A stretch of DNA of 64,000 nucleotides from Methyloprofundus sedimenti. Lineage in GTDB: Bacteria > Pseudomonadota > Gammaproteobacteria > Methylococcales > Methylomonadaceae. The notes under the pieces are model-generated. The model did not search any database and was not told the DNA's origin. It saw only the letters and a program-made list of their open reading frames with translations. Shown one piece after another: positions 28,432 to 36,979 of the stretch (within the stretch, counting starts at the first letter, position 1; the number at the start of each line of letters is the position of its first letter). The DNA is taken from NCBI RefSeq assembly GCF_002072955.1, contig NZ_LPUF01000003.1:496001-560000 (forward strand), written 5' to 3'. The translations under genes were made by a program, and so were the position numbers.

Positions 28432-29833
28432 GGCTCTTCCCGACTTCGCGGGGTAGTCACTATATGTAGTATATTGCTATTTGATTATTTAGGTGCAGGC
28501 TGGGTATGATAGCCATCTTTTTAGACGGCAAACTTTAAATAAATGAACCCGATATTGTTACAAATTCCTTTGGATTTACCCGATGTGCAAATAGAGGCAT
28601 TTGATACTGAGTCTAAAAAAGGAATTATTATTAAAGTCCAAAGTACATGCAAAGGCACAACTTGTCGGCAATGCCATCAGCCTATCGATAAGTTTTATGG
28701 CTATGGCAAAGAAATTACGTTACGCCATTTACCGATCTTTGAACAGTCCGTCTGGATTAAGATCAAACCGAAGCGTTACCAATGCCCTTATTGTGATCAA
28801 GGCCCGACAACCACTCAGCGCTGTAGTTGGTATGATCAAAAAAGCCCACATACTAAAGCCTATGAACAGTGGATATTGCGCGACCTAATCAATAGCACAA
28901 TAACCGACATCAGTATCAAACGTGGCATTAATGAAGCGGCTGTTGAAGGCATTATTAATCGTTATATTCGTCAAGAAGTGGATTGGGAGACAATAAAAAG
29001 CCTGCCATTACTTGGACTTGATGAGATTGCGTTAAAAAAAGGACATAAAGATTTTGTTGTTATCATTTCAGGGATCAATGAAGGCGGAGAAAAATGCATT
29101 TTGGCCGTATTGCCAAATCGCAAAAAGGAAACAGTAAAAATATTTCTACAAAGCATTCCCGTGGAAATTAAAAGAACAATACAACGTGCCTGCGTTGATA
29201 TGTATGACGGCTACAGTAATGCAGTGTATGAGGAACTTCATGGCGTTGAGGTTGTGGTTGATCGATTCCATGTGACCAAAAGCTATCGAGCCTGTGCAGA
29301 CAACGCAAGAATAAAAGAGATGAAAACACTGAAAAAGACGCTTTCTAGTGAGGATTATGCCCAACTGAAAGGCGTGATGTGGTTATTCCGAAAATCACTC
29401 TGGGACTTGAATGAAGAGCAACAAATTAAATTAATACAACTCTTTAATTATGCGCCAGAGCTTAAGCAAATTTATATTTATCGGGAAGCATTGACGGGTA
29501 TTTTTAACCGACCTTTAAGTAAAAGTCAGGCAGAAGCTGAGCTAAATTCATGGGTCGAGCAGGTTAGAAATCTGAAGTTGGACTGTTTCAACTCATTTAT
29601 AGTGACCTTACAAAACTGGCAGCATGAAATCACTAATTATTTTCTTCGCCGTGAAACCAGTGGTTTTGTAGAAGGACTGAATAACAAAATTAAGGTGATC
29701 AAAAGACGTTGCTATGGCATTTATGATATAGGGCGTTTATTTCAGCATATTTGGCTTGATGTCGAAGGCCGACGTTTATTCGGATATGCTTAACACTATA
29801 TGTTGTGGTCACCCCGCGAAATCGGGAAGAGCC
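28432..29833 (+). mobile_element. ISL3-family insertion sequence, copy 1 (1402 bp)
   Basis: Complete element. It starts GGCTCTTCCCGACTTCGCGG and ends with the imperfect inverse CCGCGAAATCGGGAAGAGCC, giving terminal inverted repeats of about 24 bp. The flanks carry a perfect 8-bp target duplication AAATAAAT (28424-28431 and 29834-29841), the size expected for ISL3. It contains one transposase gene and lies within a RAYT pseudogene. An identical-protein copy is at 61011-62412. Confidence 0.96.
28543..29793 (+). CDS. ISL3 family transposase (copy 1)
   Basis: 416-residue DDE transposase. The N-terminal zinc-finger region is CKGTTCRQCH...CPYCDQG, followed by a helix-turn-helix and a DDE catalytic domain (LGLDEIALKKGH, CVDMYDGYSNAV and the terminal ETSGFVEGLNNKIKVIKRRCYG). 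The product is identical to that of the copy at 61051-62301. The gene is intact, so the element could be active. Confidence 0.95.
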   Translation: MNPILLQIPLDLPDVQIEAFDTESKKGIIIKVQSTCKGTTCRQCHQPIDKFYGYGKEITLRHLPIFEQSVWIKIKPKRYQCPYCDQGPTTTQRCSWYDQKSPHTKAYEQWILRDLINSTITDISIKRGINEAAVEGIINRYIRQEVDWETIKSLPLLGLDEIALKKGHKDFVVIISGINEGGEKCILAVLPNRKKETVKIFLQSIPVEIKRTIQRACVDMYDGYSNAVYEELHGVEVVVDRFHVTKSYRACADNARIKEMKTLKKTLSSEDYAQLKGVMWLFRKSLWDLNEEQQIKLIQLFNYAPELKQIYIYREALTGIFNRPLSKSQAEAELNSWVEQVRNLKLDCFNSFIVTLQNWQHEITNYFLRRETSGFVEGLNNKIKVIKRRCYGIYDIGRLFQHIWLDVEGRRLFGYA

Positions 29834-29841
29834 AAATAAAT

Positions 29842-30376
29842 GCTCACGTTCACATTATCGACGATTAAAAGCCTGAGTAAATAAGCCACTTATCTGACGC
29901 ACCCCACTTGATAAATTACCGCCAACAACATCCATTAGCAAATGATGATGGTTCGTCATTTGACAATATCCATGAATCACTCAGTTAATGCTATTTTTCA
30001 CGCCCCAATATACTCAGCTATAGTACCTGCCCTCACTGTTTAGGTATATATTCTCACGACGATCTCCACGCGAAGTGACATAAAACAGTGCACCTGAAAA
30101 TACTAATCTTAAAGATCTAGCCATGTGTTTAAAAATAGTATAAATGTTGTAACAGTAGAACTGATCTCATTTCCAATTTTGATAAGGTAACAAGGCGTTC
30201 CTGTGACCTTCAGAAACAACGCCAATAAGAAAGCAGATTTTCGACGTGGTAAAAAGTTGAGGGGCCTCAACCCCCTTTAATCATTTCGTCACAGCCAAAC
30301 CTCGTGACATTGCTAAATACAGTTTTTCAATATATATTTAGAGCTTATACAGAAAAATGTAATCAAGGAGTCAATT
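29842..30376. other. Gap between ISL3/RAYT remnant and msrP
   Basis: The first ~280 bases are the 5' part of RAYT lineage B. From 30125 to 30376 no gene is seen; a short hairpin-like stretch TTGAGGGGCCTCAACCCCC occurs near 30256 and the msrP ribosome binding site AAGGAG at 30365-30370. Confidence 0.5.
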
Positions 30377-31321
30377 GTGTTAATCAAGGAACAGTCATCT
30401 ATTTTAAACAGCGAAATCACTGATAAAGCGATTTTTCTCAATCGCCGCAAAATCATCAAAGCGGCAGCCGGAATTTCTCTTGCTTCATTACTCCCTGGCT
30501 CAGCGCACGCCCAAACTAAAAAATATGCTCAAGTACCAACAGGGCCTTATTCTGCAAACCTGCCCGTAACTAGCAGCGAAGATGCAAAAAATTATACCAA
30601 TTATTACGAATTTAGCACGCACAAAAAAGACTCTACCATTTTAGCTAGGCCCCTACAAACGAGTCCTTGGGCAATAAAGGTAGAAGGTGAAGCAGAAAAT
30701 ACAGGAAATTTTAATTTAGAAGATATACTTAAAAACAACCCTCTGGAAGAGCGCATATATCGCTTTCGCTGTGTAGAAGCCTGGTCTATGGTTGTACCTT
30801 GGATAGGCTTTCCCTTAGCTGCAATGCTGCAACAATTTAAGCCCACATCAAAAGCCAAATTTGTCGAATTTACCACGCTATATAACCCAGAAGTGATGGT
30901 CGGCCAAAAGAGTCAATCCCTAGATTGGCCATATGTAGAAGGCCTACGCATAGATGAAGCGATGCACCCCTTAGCTTTTATGGCTGCAGGCATGTATGAC
31001 GAAGAATTACCCAAGCAAAATGGCGCACCACTACGCTTAGTTGTGCCCTGGAAATACGGATTTAAAAGCATTAAAGCTATCGTTAAAATTCGTTTTAGTG
31101 AAACTATGCCAGCCACTGCGTGGAATAAAATGGCTGCCGGAGAATATGGATTTTATGCCAATGTAAACCCTAACGTCCCTCACCCGCGCTGGAGTCAAAG
31201 CAGAGAACGCATATTAGGTGCCAGTATTTTCACGCCTAAACGTAAAACAGAACTATTTAATGGCTATGGTGAACAAGTTGCTTCGCTTTATACTGGTATG
31301 GACCTGAAAAAATACTTCTAA
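30377..31321 (+). CDS. msrP: Protein-methionine-sulfoxide reductase catalytic subunit MsrP (YedY)
   Basis: 314-residue periplasmic molybdopterin enzyme that repairs oxidised methionines in secreted proteins. A twin-arginine signal (NRRKIIKAAAGISLASLLPG, arginines at 23-24) is followed by the sulfite-oxidase fold; C132 in YRFRCVEAWSMVVPWIGFPL is the molybdenum ligand. GTG start with AAGGAG six bases upstream. Overlaps msrQ by one base (TAATG). Electrons come from the MsrQ haem protein. In a methanotroph, hypochlorite or peroxide stress is the usual trigger for this system. Confidence 0.94.
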   Translation: MLIKEQSSILNSEITDKAIFLNRRKIIKAAAGISLASLLPGSAHAQTKKYAQVPTGPYSANLPVTSSEDAKNYTNYYEFSTHKKDSTILARPLQTSPWAIKVEGEAENTGNFNLEDILKNNPLEERIYRFRCVEAWSMVVPWIGFPLAAMLQQFKPTSKAKFVEFTTLYNPEVMVGQKSQSLDWPYVEGLRIDEAMHPLAFMAAGMYDEELPKQNGAPLRLVVPWKYGFKSIKAIVKIRFSETMPATAWNKMAAGEYGFYANVNPNVPHPRWSQSRERILGASIFTPKRKTELFNGYGEQVASLYTGMDLKKYF

Positions 31322-31938
31322 TGCCACTTTCAAAAAAGAGCTGGGCGTGGATAAAAATGACTGTTTTTGTTCTTAGCCTGGCGCCCTTTCTACTTTTAGT
31401 AAACGACACACTGCAAAATCAATTGGGTGCTAACCCGATTGAAACTTTGCACTTTACATTAGGCGACTGGGCATTGCGCTTTCTTTGCATAGGTCTTGCG
31501 CTCACGCCTTTAAAAAAACTACTACACCAAAGCTGGCCAATACGCTTTCGACGCATGCTGGGCTTATTTGCTTATTTTTACGCCTGTCTACATTTTCTGG
31601 TTTATATCGCTCTGGACTTATCGTTTTCATGGGAAAATTTTATCGATGAAGTCCCTCAAAGCCCTTATATCTTAGTGGGTTTGTTCACTTTTATACTGCT
31701 TACACCACTTGCACTTACCTCAACTAAAGCCATGCAAAAGCGCCTGGCAAAGCGCTGGATTCAATTACATAAACTCGTTTATTTAGCAGCGATCAGCGCG
31801 GTCATTCATTATTTATGGCTGGTCAAATCAGACTTAAGCGAACCGCTTTTTTATGCAGCTATCATCTCCATATTATTAGGCTTTCACCTGCTTATTTATT
31901 TCAAAAAAAAATTTCAAATATTCGGGATCAGAGCCTGA
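31321..31938 (+). CDS. msrQ: Haem-binding membrane subunit MsrQ (YedZ)
   Basis: 205 residues with about six membrane helices and conserved histidines (ACLHFLVYIAL; QLHKLVYLAAISAVIHYLW) that ligate b-type haem. It passes electrons from the quinone pool or a flavin reductase to MsrP. Translationally coupled to msrP (TAATG). Length and helix count match the family. Confidence 0.92.
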   Translation: MPLSKKSWAWIKMTVFVLSLAPFLLLVNDTLQNQLGANPIETLHFTLGDWALRFLCIGLALTPLKKLLHQSWPIRFRRMLGLFAYFYACLHFLVYIALDLSFSWENFIDEVPQSPYILVGLFTFILLTPLALTSTKAMQKRLAKRWIQLHKLVYLAAISAVIHYLWLVKSDLSEPLFYAAIISILLGFHLLIYFKKKFQIFGIRA

Positions 31939-32048
31939 GCCATTCCCACTAAATTACCTTTAAAAACAATATGGTATATAGTTTACTCGTTCTCAAACAG
32001 TGCATAAACAGGGTCTACTATCTGATTTTCACTAAAAAAACTCCATAT

Positions 32049-32498
32049 CTATCCCTGCCCATTATGACTGCTGCCTGGTTCAGTGGGTTGATTTGTTACG
32101 TGTTTATTTATCTTCATCTCAACAACGCCATCTTTTTCGTTAAGTAATTTAATTTTATAATTCAGTACATTTATTTCAGAGAAAACGTCCTTCTCTGCTA
32201 ATGCCGGTAAGTCATAATCAGAAATGGGGAAGGCACCTAAATCTTGATTATCTTTTGTTATGAAAAGCTCAATAATGAGTACTCCTCTCCAAAAACAAGT
32301 GACGTTATCAGGACATCGAGAATCTTCAATAATTTTTTGAAATTTTATTTCTAAATTTTCTGATTCTATCTGAACAGTTTGACCAATTGTGAATTGAAAG
32401 GGGTTATCTAAATTAGCTTGAATATAATCATCTGAAAAGGCTAATGAGGAAAATAAGAAAAAACCGATAAAAATGCTGAACATGCTTTTATTTTTCAT
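32049..32498 (-). CDS. Small secreted protein, unknown function
   Basis: 149 residues with a signal peptide (MKNKSMFSIFIGFFLFSSLAF). The mature part has two cysteines close together (DSRCPDNVTCFWRG), likely a disulfide, and the sequence NVTCFWRGVLIIELFI that resembles small secreted proteins with a CPxxVxCxWxG-like motif. Not assigned to a family. Convergent to msrQ; 5' side borders an IS1 remnant. Confidence 0.6.
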   Translation of the reverse strand: MKNKSMFSIFIGFFLFSSLAFSDDYIQANLDNPFQFTIGQTVQIESENLEIKFQKIIEDSRCPDNVTCFWRGVLIIELFITKDNQDLGAFPISDYDLPALAEKDVFSEINVLNYKIKLLNEKDGVVEMKINKHVTNQPTEPGSSHNGQG

Positions 32499-32914
32499 TT
32501 AATTAATTACACATAACGTAAAAATAACGGGGTTATCAAGTTGATTTTGTAGTTAAAAAATCAAGAAAAATCATCAAGTTTGCTTCCCTTATAATGCTCA
32601 ATTGCAAGACTTGACCGTAATTTCCCTTAAGCCAAAATGTTGGAATTCTCATCTCAACCGTGCTGAACCTATACCAGCAGCTTCAAACAGGGCATTACAC
32701 TCGAGTTCCAGAATACCGCCTATTATTTTAGTTTGTCGAAATGGTGTACGGCGAGCCACTTCTTCAGCCCGGATATCAATTTGCGGTGGTGGGTTAAATC
32801 TGTAATTCGTGCCAATATTAGGCTAATGAAGTAATTTATTGCATAATTTTCTAAATGACATGTTATCAAAAAATTATCTGAATTGTCTGCACGAATTATA
32901 ATTGTAACACCATA
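32499..32914. other. Fragment region before IS1 remnant
   Basis: No intact gene. On the minus strand, 32600-32830 can be read as FNPPPQIDIRAEEVARRTPF then QTKIIGGILELECNALFEAAGI with one stop later, which looks like the remnant of a small protein gene that I do not recognise. Confidence 0.35.
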
Positions 32915-33573
32915 ATGAAATCGGGTAAAAACACACGTAATGAACAGCGATATCGCTGTCAAAATAATAAGTGTACGACTAAAATCTTTATGCTAGATTA
33001 TCGCTATAAAGCTTGTAAGCCAGGCATCAAAAAAATGGTCACTGAAATGGCGATCAATAGTAGTGGAGTTAGAGATACAGCACGGGTTCTCGGCATTAAC
33101 AAAAATACAGTCATCAGCATCCTAAAAAATAAAGACAACCCTCTGGATGTTAGGCTGGAGTTGGTCTGTGACGAAGCTGAAATAAATGAACAGTGGTCAT
33201 TTGTAGGAAAAAAATCAAACCAACGTTGGCCATGGCATGCCTTTGATCATGCAAGCAATGCTGTGATCGCTTATGTCTTTGGCAAACGTAAAGATACTGT
33301 TTTTAAAGAGCTAAAATCTTTACTGACTCCTTTCAATATCAGTCGGTACTATACTGATGATTGGGGCGCTTATGAACGACATTTAGAAACAAAAGAGCAT
33401 GAAATTGGCAAAAGAAATACACAAAAAATTGAGCGCAAGAATCTCAACCTTAGAAGCTGAGCTATGCGTTTGACGCGTAGATCTATCTGTTTTTCAAAGT
33501 CAAAAAATTGCATGGTATTGTGATTAGATTATTAATCAATAAGGTGGAATTTGACCGAGATATTCATGCTTAA
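32884..33573 (+). pseudogene. IS1-family transposase remnant
   Basis: Best frame starts at ATG 32915 (MKSGKNTRNEQRYRCQNNKC, the IS1 zinc region; an upstream CTNYNCNT extends the motif without a normal start). It continues through the DDE-like core (CDEAEINEQWSFVGKKSNQRW, YTDDWGAYERHL, QKIERKNLNLR) until an in-frame TGA at 33458. In the same frame RLTRRSICFSKS follows, then a frameshift to KLHGIVIRLLINKVEFDRDIHA. IS1 transposases normally end SKS..HD.VI. One nonsense codon plus a frameshift make it nonfunctional. Confidence 0.88.
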
Positions 33574-33650
33574 TAACAGATTTGACTCACCACCTAATGC
33601 TTGATCCTGTTTTTCCCAAATGGCTATTTCTGGCTCAGTTTAAATGTTCG

Positions 33651-36170
33651 TTAACTGATAAGGTTAACAAATTCGGCGTTAACCAGAGGACTACTAAAAT
33701 AATAGCCCTGATAAAATTCACACCCTTTAAGTTTTAGTTTACTGAACTGTTCTACTGTTTCGACCCCCTCAGCGATAACCTGCATATCTAACTTATTCGC
33801 CATCGCGATTATTGTTTCAACAATAGCCTCATCATTAGTATCAAGCAAAATATCGCGGATAAATTGCCGATCAATTTTAAGCTGTTGAAAAGGAATGTCT
33901 TTCAGGTAGGCCAACGAGGAATAGCCAGTTCCGAAATCATCCAGGGAAAAATGGATTCCCAAGTCATTCAGGTATTTAAATTTATCAATGATAATTTCTA
34001 TTTTATCGATAAAAATATTCTCAGTTACTTCCAGCATTAAAGATTGGGGAGATACACCGACTCCCTGCAGTATTTTTTTTACTTCGTCCACGAAGCTTTG
34101 CTGTTTGATTTTTTTGGAGCTGATGTTGATTGCGATATGACCGAAGCATAAGCCTGCTTCCTGCCATTCTTTCAAATGCTGACATATTTTTTCAAGCACC
34201 CATGTATCTATCAGCGTAATCAGGTTACTCTGTTCGGCAATGGGAATAAATGCTTCGGGTAAAATCATACCTTGTTGTGGATGATTCCAGCGCAGTAACG
34301 CTTCGGCGCTGATATAAGTGCCATTATTTGCAAATTGTGGCTGGAAAACTAGTTCCAGCTGGTTTTCAGCCATTGCTATTCGTAACTGGCTTTCTATCTG
34401 GATTCTGTGATCAGCTTTTTGTTGCATTGCCACATCGAAAAAACTGATTAAATTCTTGCCTTCATGTTTGGAACGATACATTGCAGTATCTGCTTGCCGC
34501 ATAACATCCAGTGCGGATAATTCACCATCCGGGTAAATACTGATACCCATGCTGGATGAAAAATTCATTGAAGTATTATTTAGAATATAAGGCACATTGA
34601 GTTCCCGTAATATTTTGTGAGCCACAATCATTGCTTCATCTGATGCTTGCCCTGCCTGCTTATGAGAGGCGTGCAGTAAGATAACAAATTCATCACCACC
34701 TAATCTTGCTGGCATATCTTCAGCACGTAAATGTAATTTTATGCGATCAGCAACCAGGCAAAGCAATTCATCTCCTATATGGTGCCCGATAGAGTCATTA
34801 AGAACTTTAAAATCATCAAGGTCTAAAAATATCACTGCTCCAAACAGGCTATTTCTATGGGCTACTTTTAACTCTTGTTCTATTCTGTCGGTTAATAAAC
34901 GGCGGTTAGGTAACTGGGTTAGTGCATCATAGTAAGCGAGTTCCTTGATTTCCATCTCTTTAGCTTTTTGTTCCGAAATATTGCTTGACACTGAAACATG
35001 GTGCGTAGTTTCCCCTATGTTATTTTTAACAGCAGTAATACTTTGCATCACAGGATAAATTTCTCCCGATTGCTTACGATTCCAAAACTCACCTTCATAA
35101 AATCCTTCTTTTGATATTTGCTCCCATAAATCTTTATAAAAAGATTCATCATGATGTGTTGATTGTAAAATATGAGGATTTTTACCTAACACATCTGCCA
35201 ATGAATACCCTGACATTTTAGTAAAAGCTTGATTAGCACGAAGTATTTTTCCCTGAGCATCTGTAATCAGAACGGCCTGCATGCTTTCAAAAGTGGTTGC
35301 TGCGATTCTTAGATCTGCTTCAGTCTGTTTATAACCGCTAATATCTGTCCATGAACCAAAGGCTTCTTTAACTTGATGATTTTTATCATAGACAATGATC
35401 AATTCGTCTCTGATCCAGCAATACGCGCCATTTTTTATCCGAAATTGATATTCATGAACCAAGTGCCCTTGCGCTATTAGGGTCGACATATTTTTAAGTA
35501 CCTTATCAACATCATCTGGATGTATTTGATCAATCCATAAAGTGTTATTTTGATACCAGTCATCTGGTGTAAAACCAGTCAATTCGGTAATTTTGTCTGA
35601 AATAAAGATAACTTTGAAAGGGGACGAGGTATTACCAGCAGGTTTCAAGATATAAATCACTGAAGGGGTAACGGAAACCATATGTTGTAAATACATCTGA
35701 TTTTTCTCTAGTTCCTGTGTACGCTTCTGAATCTGTTTGTCTAGGTTGGTATTTAAATCCTGTAATTCCTGATTTGCTCTTTGTAGCTGGTGCGGACTGG
35801 GAATTTTTAAGACGACAGGAATTAAAGGCCATAAAAATATAGCCGTTACTATTGATACAAGAGCGGTTACCAGTTTGATAATAGAGCTGAGTGCGTATAA
35901 AGGAATCCATACATTCACAACTGCGAAAAAATGTGTTGCGCCACAGGAAAAAATAAAGGCCGAAAAAAGAATAAACAACCACTTGTTTTCTAGATCCTTG
36001 CGCTGATAGACAAAATAACCGAGGGCAATTGGGATGGATAAATACGCAAGAAAGATAAGCAGATCGGAAACAACAGTTACCCAAAGGATAACAGGTTGCC
36101 ACTGAAAGCAGAAACCATGTGGCATAAATCCCTGAGTGTTGAAAAGAAAATTTAAAAAACTCTGCAGCAT
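33651..36170 (-). CDS. Ethylene-receptor-like membrane domain fused to PAS-PAS-GGDEF-EAL
   Basis: 839 residues. Residues 20-110 form three membrane helices that match the ethylene-binding domain of ETR1: D36, Y43, P47, C76 and H80 (SDLLIFLAYLSIP and FSCGATHFF) sit at the same spacing as ETR1 D25, Y32, P36, C65, H69; C65/H69 bind the copper cofactor. A coiled coil (~115-160), PAS domains (~165-285 and ~290-405), a GGDEF domain with intact RLGGDEFVILL and an EAL domain with EALLRW, ENIF, DDFGTGYSSL, KIDRQF and AEGVET follow. It should make or break cyclic di-GMP in response to a small molecule. Stand-alone gene. Confidence 0.92.
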   Translation of the reverse strand: MLQSFLNFLFNTQGFMPHGFCFQWQPVILWVTVVSDLLIFLAYLSIPIALGYFVYQRKDLENKWLFILFSAFIFSCGATHFFAVVNVWIPLYALSSIIKLVTALVSIVTAIFLWPLIPVVLKIPSPHQLQRANQELQDLNTNLDKQIQKRTQELEKNQMYLQHMVSVTPSVIYILKPAGNTSSPFKVIFISDKITELTGFTPDDWYQNNTLWIDQIHPDDVDKVLKNMSTLIAQGHLVHEYQFRIKNGAYCWIRDELIIVYDKNHQVKEAFGSWTDISGYKQTEADLRIAATTFESMQAVLITDAQGKILRANQAFTKMSGYSLADVLGKNPHILQSTHHDESFYKDLWEQISKEGFYEGEFWNRKQSGEIYPVMQSITAVKNNIGETTHHVSVSSNISEQKAKEMEIKELAYYDALTQLPNRRLLTDRIEQELKVAHRNSLFGAVIFLDLDDFKVLNDSIGHHIGDELLCLVADRIKLHLRAEDMPARLGGDEFVILLHASHKQAGQASDEAMIVAHKILRELNVPYILNNTSMNFSSSMGISIYPDGELSALDVMRQADTAMYRSKHEGKNLISFFDVAMQQKADHRIQIESQLRIAMAENQLELVFQPQFANNGTYISAEALLRWNHPQQGMILPEAFIPIAEQSNLITLIDTWVLEKICQHLKEWQEAGLCFGHIAINISSKKIKQQSFVDEVKKILQGVGVSPQSLMLEVTENIFIDKIEIIIDKFKYLNDLGIHFSLDDFGTGYSSLAYLKDIPFQQLKIDRQFIRDILLDTNDEAIVETIIAMANKLDMQVIAEGVETVEQFSKLKLKGCEFYQGYYFSSPLVNAEFVNLIS

Positions 36171-36979
36171 ATAATAGACCTTTAATAGTTTTTATGGCGA
36201 ACTGTCGCATACTGAACTGTCAGTGGAGGATATCCACAGCCCATGACTCTGTTTTCTTAGGCATGAGAATGGGAGAGCTATAGCTTATTATTTCCTTTCC
36301 GGTATGGGCGATATTTTATACCATCTCATGTAACTCAAGCTTGTTTTCCTATGAAGAACATGCAGTATTTAAGCAATAGTTTGTTGAATCCACTAAAAGT
36401 AACTAGTGTATCAAGGGGGGCGGCTGAGCAAAGTCGATAATTCCAGCGGGTGAAAGTCCCGCTCTGGCAAGGCAGCTCACAACAGATAGTTAACATCGTG
36501 CAGGCGGAGGTAACTCCAAATATTAAGCGCGATGAGCGGTAGCCAGCAGGCCGTAAGCACAAGTTGAAGCAGCGCAGAGGGTCAAGGTATTGCAATCAAA
36601 CTTTTGTCGGTTTCTAGAAAACCTTTAGCGCTTAGAATCAACAACTTATATTTACCTATCAATCAAGTGACCAGTCAACTTAATTCGATATATGCATGAT
36701 TACAAGACCTTACACCAAACTTTGTTTCTTTCCAAGTAATAAGATCATGAACCTTTTAACCTTGAGACAAAATATGCTCATTTTCTGACGTGAAAAAAGT
36801 TAAACCAAAAGAGCTAAACTCGATTTAAATTACTTTTTTTCAATGCCTGTTTCTGTTTTCAAGTTGATGACCATCTTAAATTAAAAAGTCATAGGCTTGC
36901 GCAAGAGCTGTGCATAATATCTGATTTTAGAACTTATGCGCCTCCGATGGATAGATGATTTTTTTAATGACAGTGACAA
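36171..36979. other. Gap with possible group II intron 5' fragment
   Basis: No gene. From about 36416 to 36600 the sequence (GGGGGCGGCTGAGCAAAGTC, AGCGGGTGAAAGTCCCGCTC, CGCGATGAGCGGTAGCCAGC) is GC-richer, contains several small hairpins, and reads like the 5' domain I of a bacterial group II intron with no maturase behind it. I cannot fold it rigorously. The rest is AT-rich with nothing seen. Confidence 0.35.

Larger units (their letters stand above)
28032..30124 (-). pseudogene. RAYT transposase, lineage B, interrupted by ISL3 element
   Basis: Reading from 30124 on the minus strand: MARSLRLVFSGALFYVTSRGDRRE, then CQMTNHHHLLMDVVGGNLSSGVRQISGLFTQAFNRR, the RAYT core with its HxH metal motif. 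The ISL3 element lies in the middle (28432-29833). Joining the two flanks restores EHLFQGCYKAILVQKEACFLDL. Farther on are GSEVSVGKYRQAAEKPENNAKLPKAYKRQLL-type sequence and the C-terminus HYMTMSRAVKKYE, with the stop at 28032-28034. Several stops and frameshifts in both halves show it was already decayed, or has decayed since the insertion. Confidence 0.85.
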
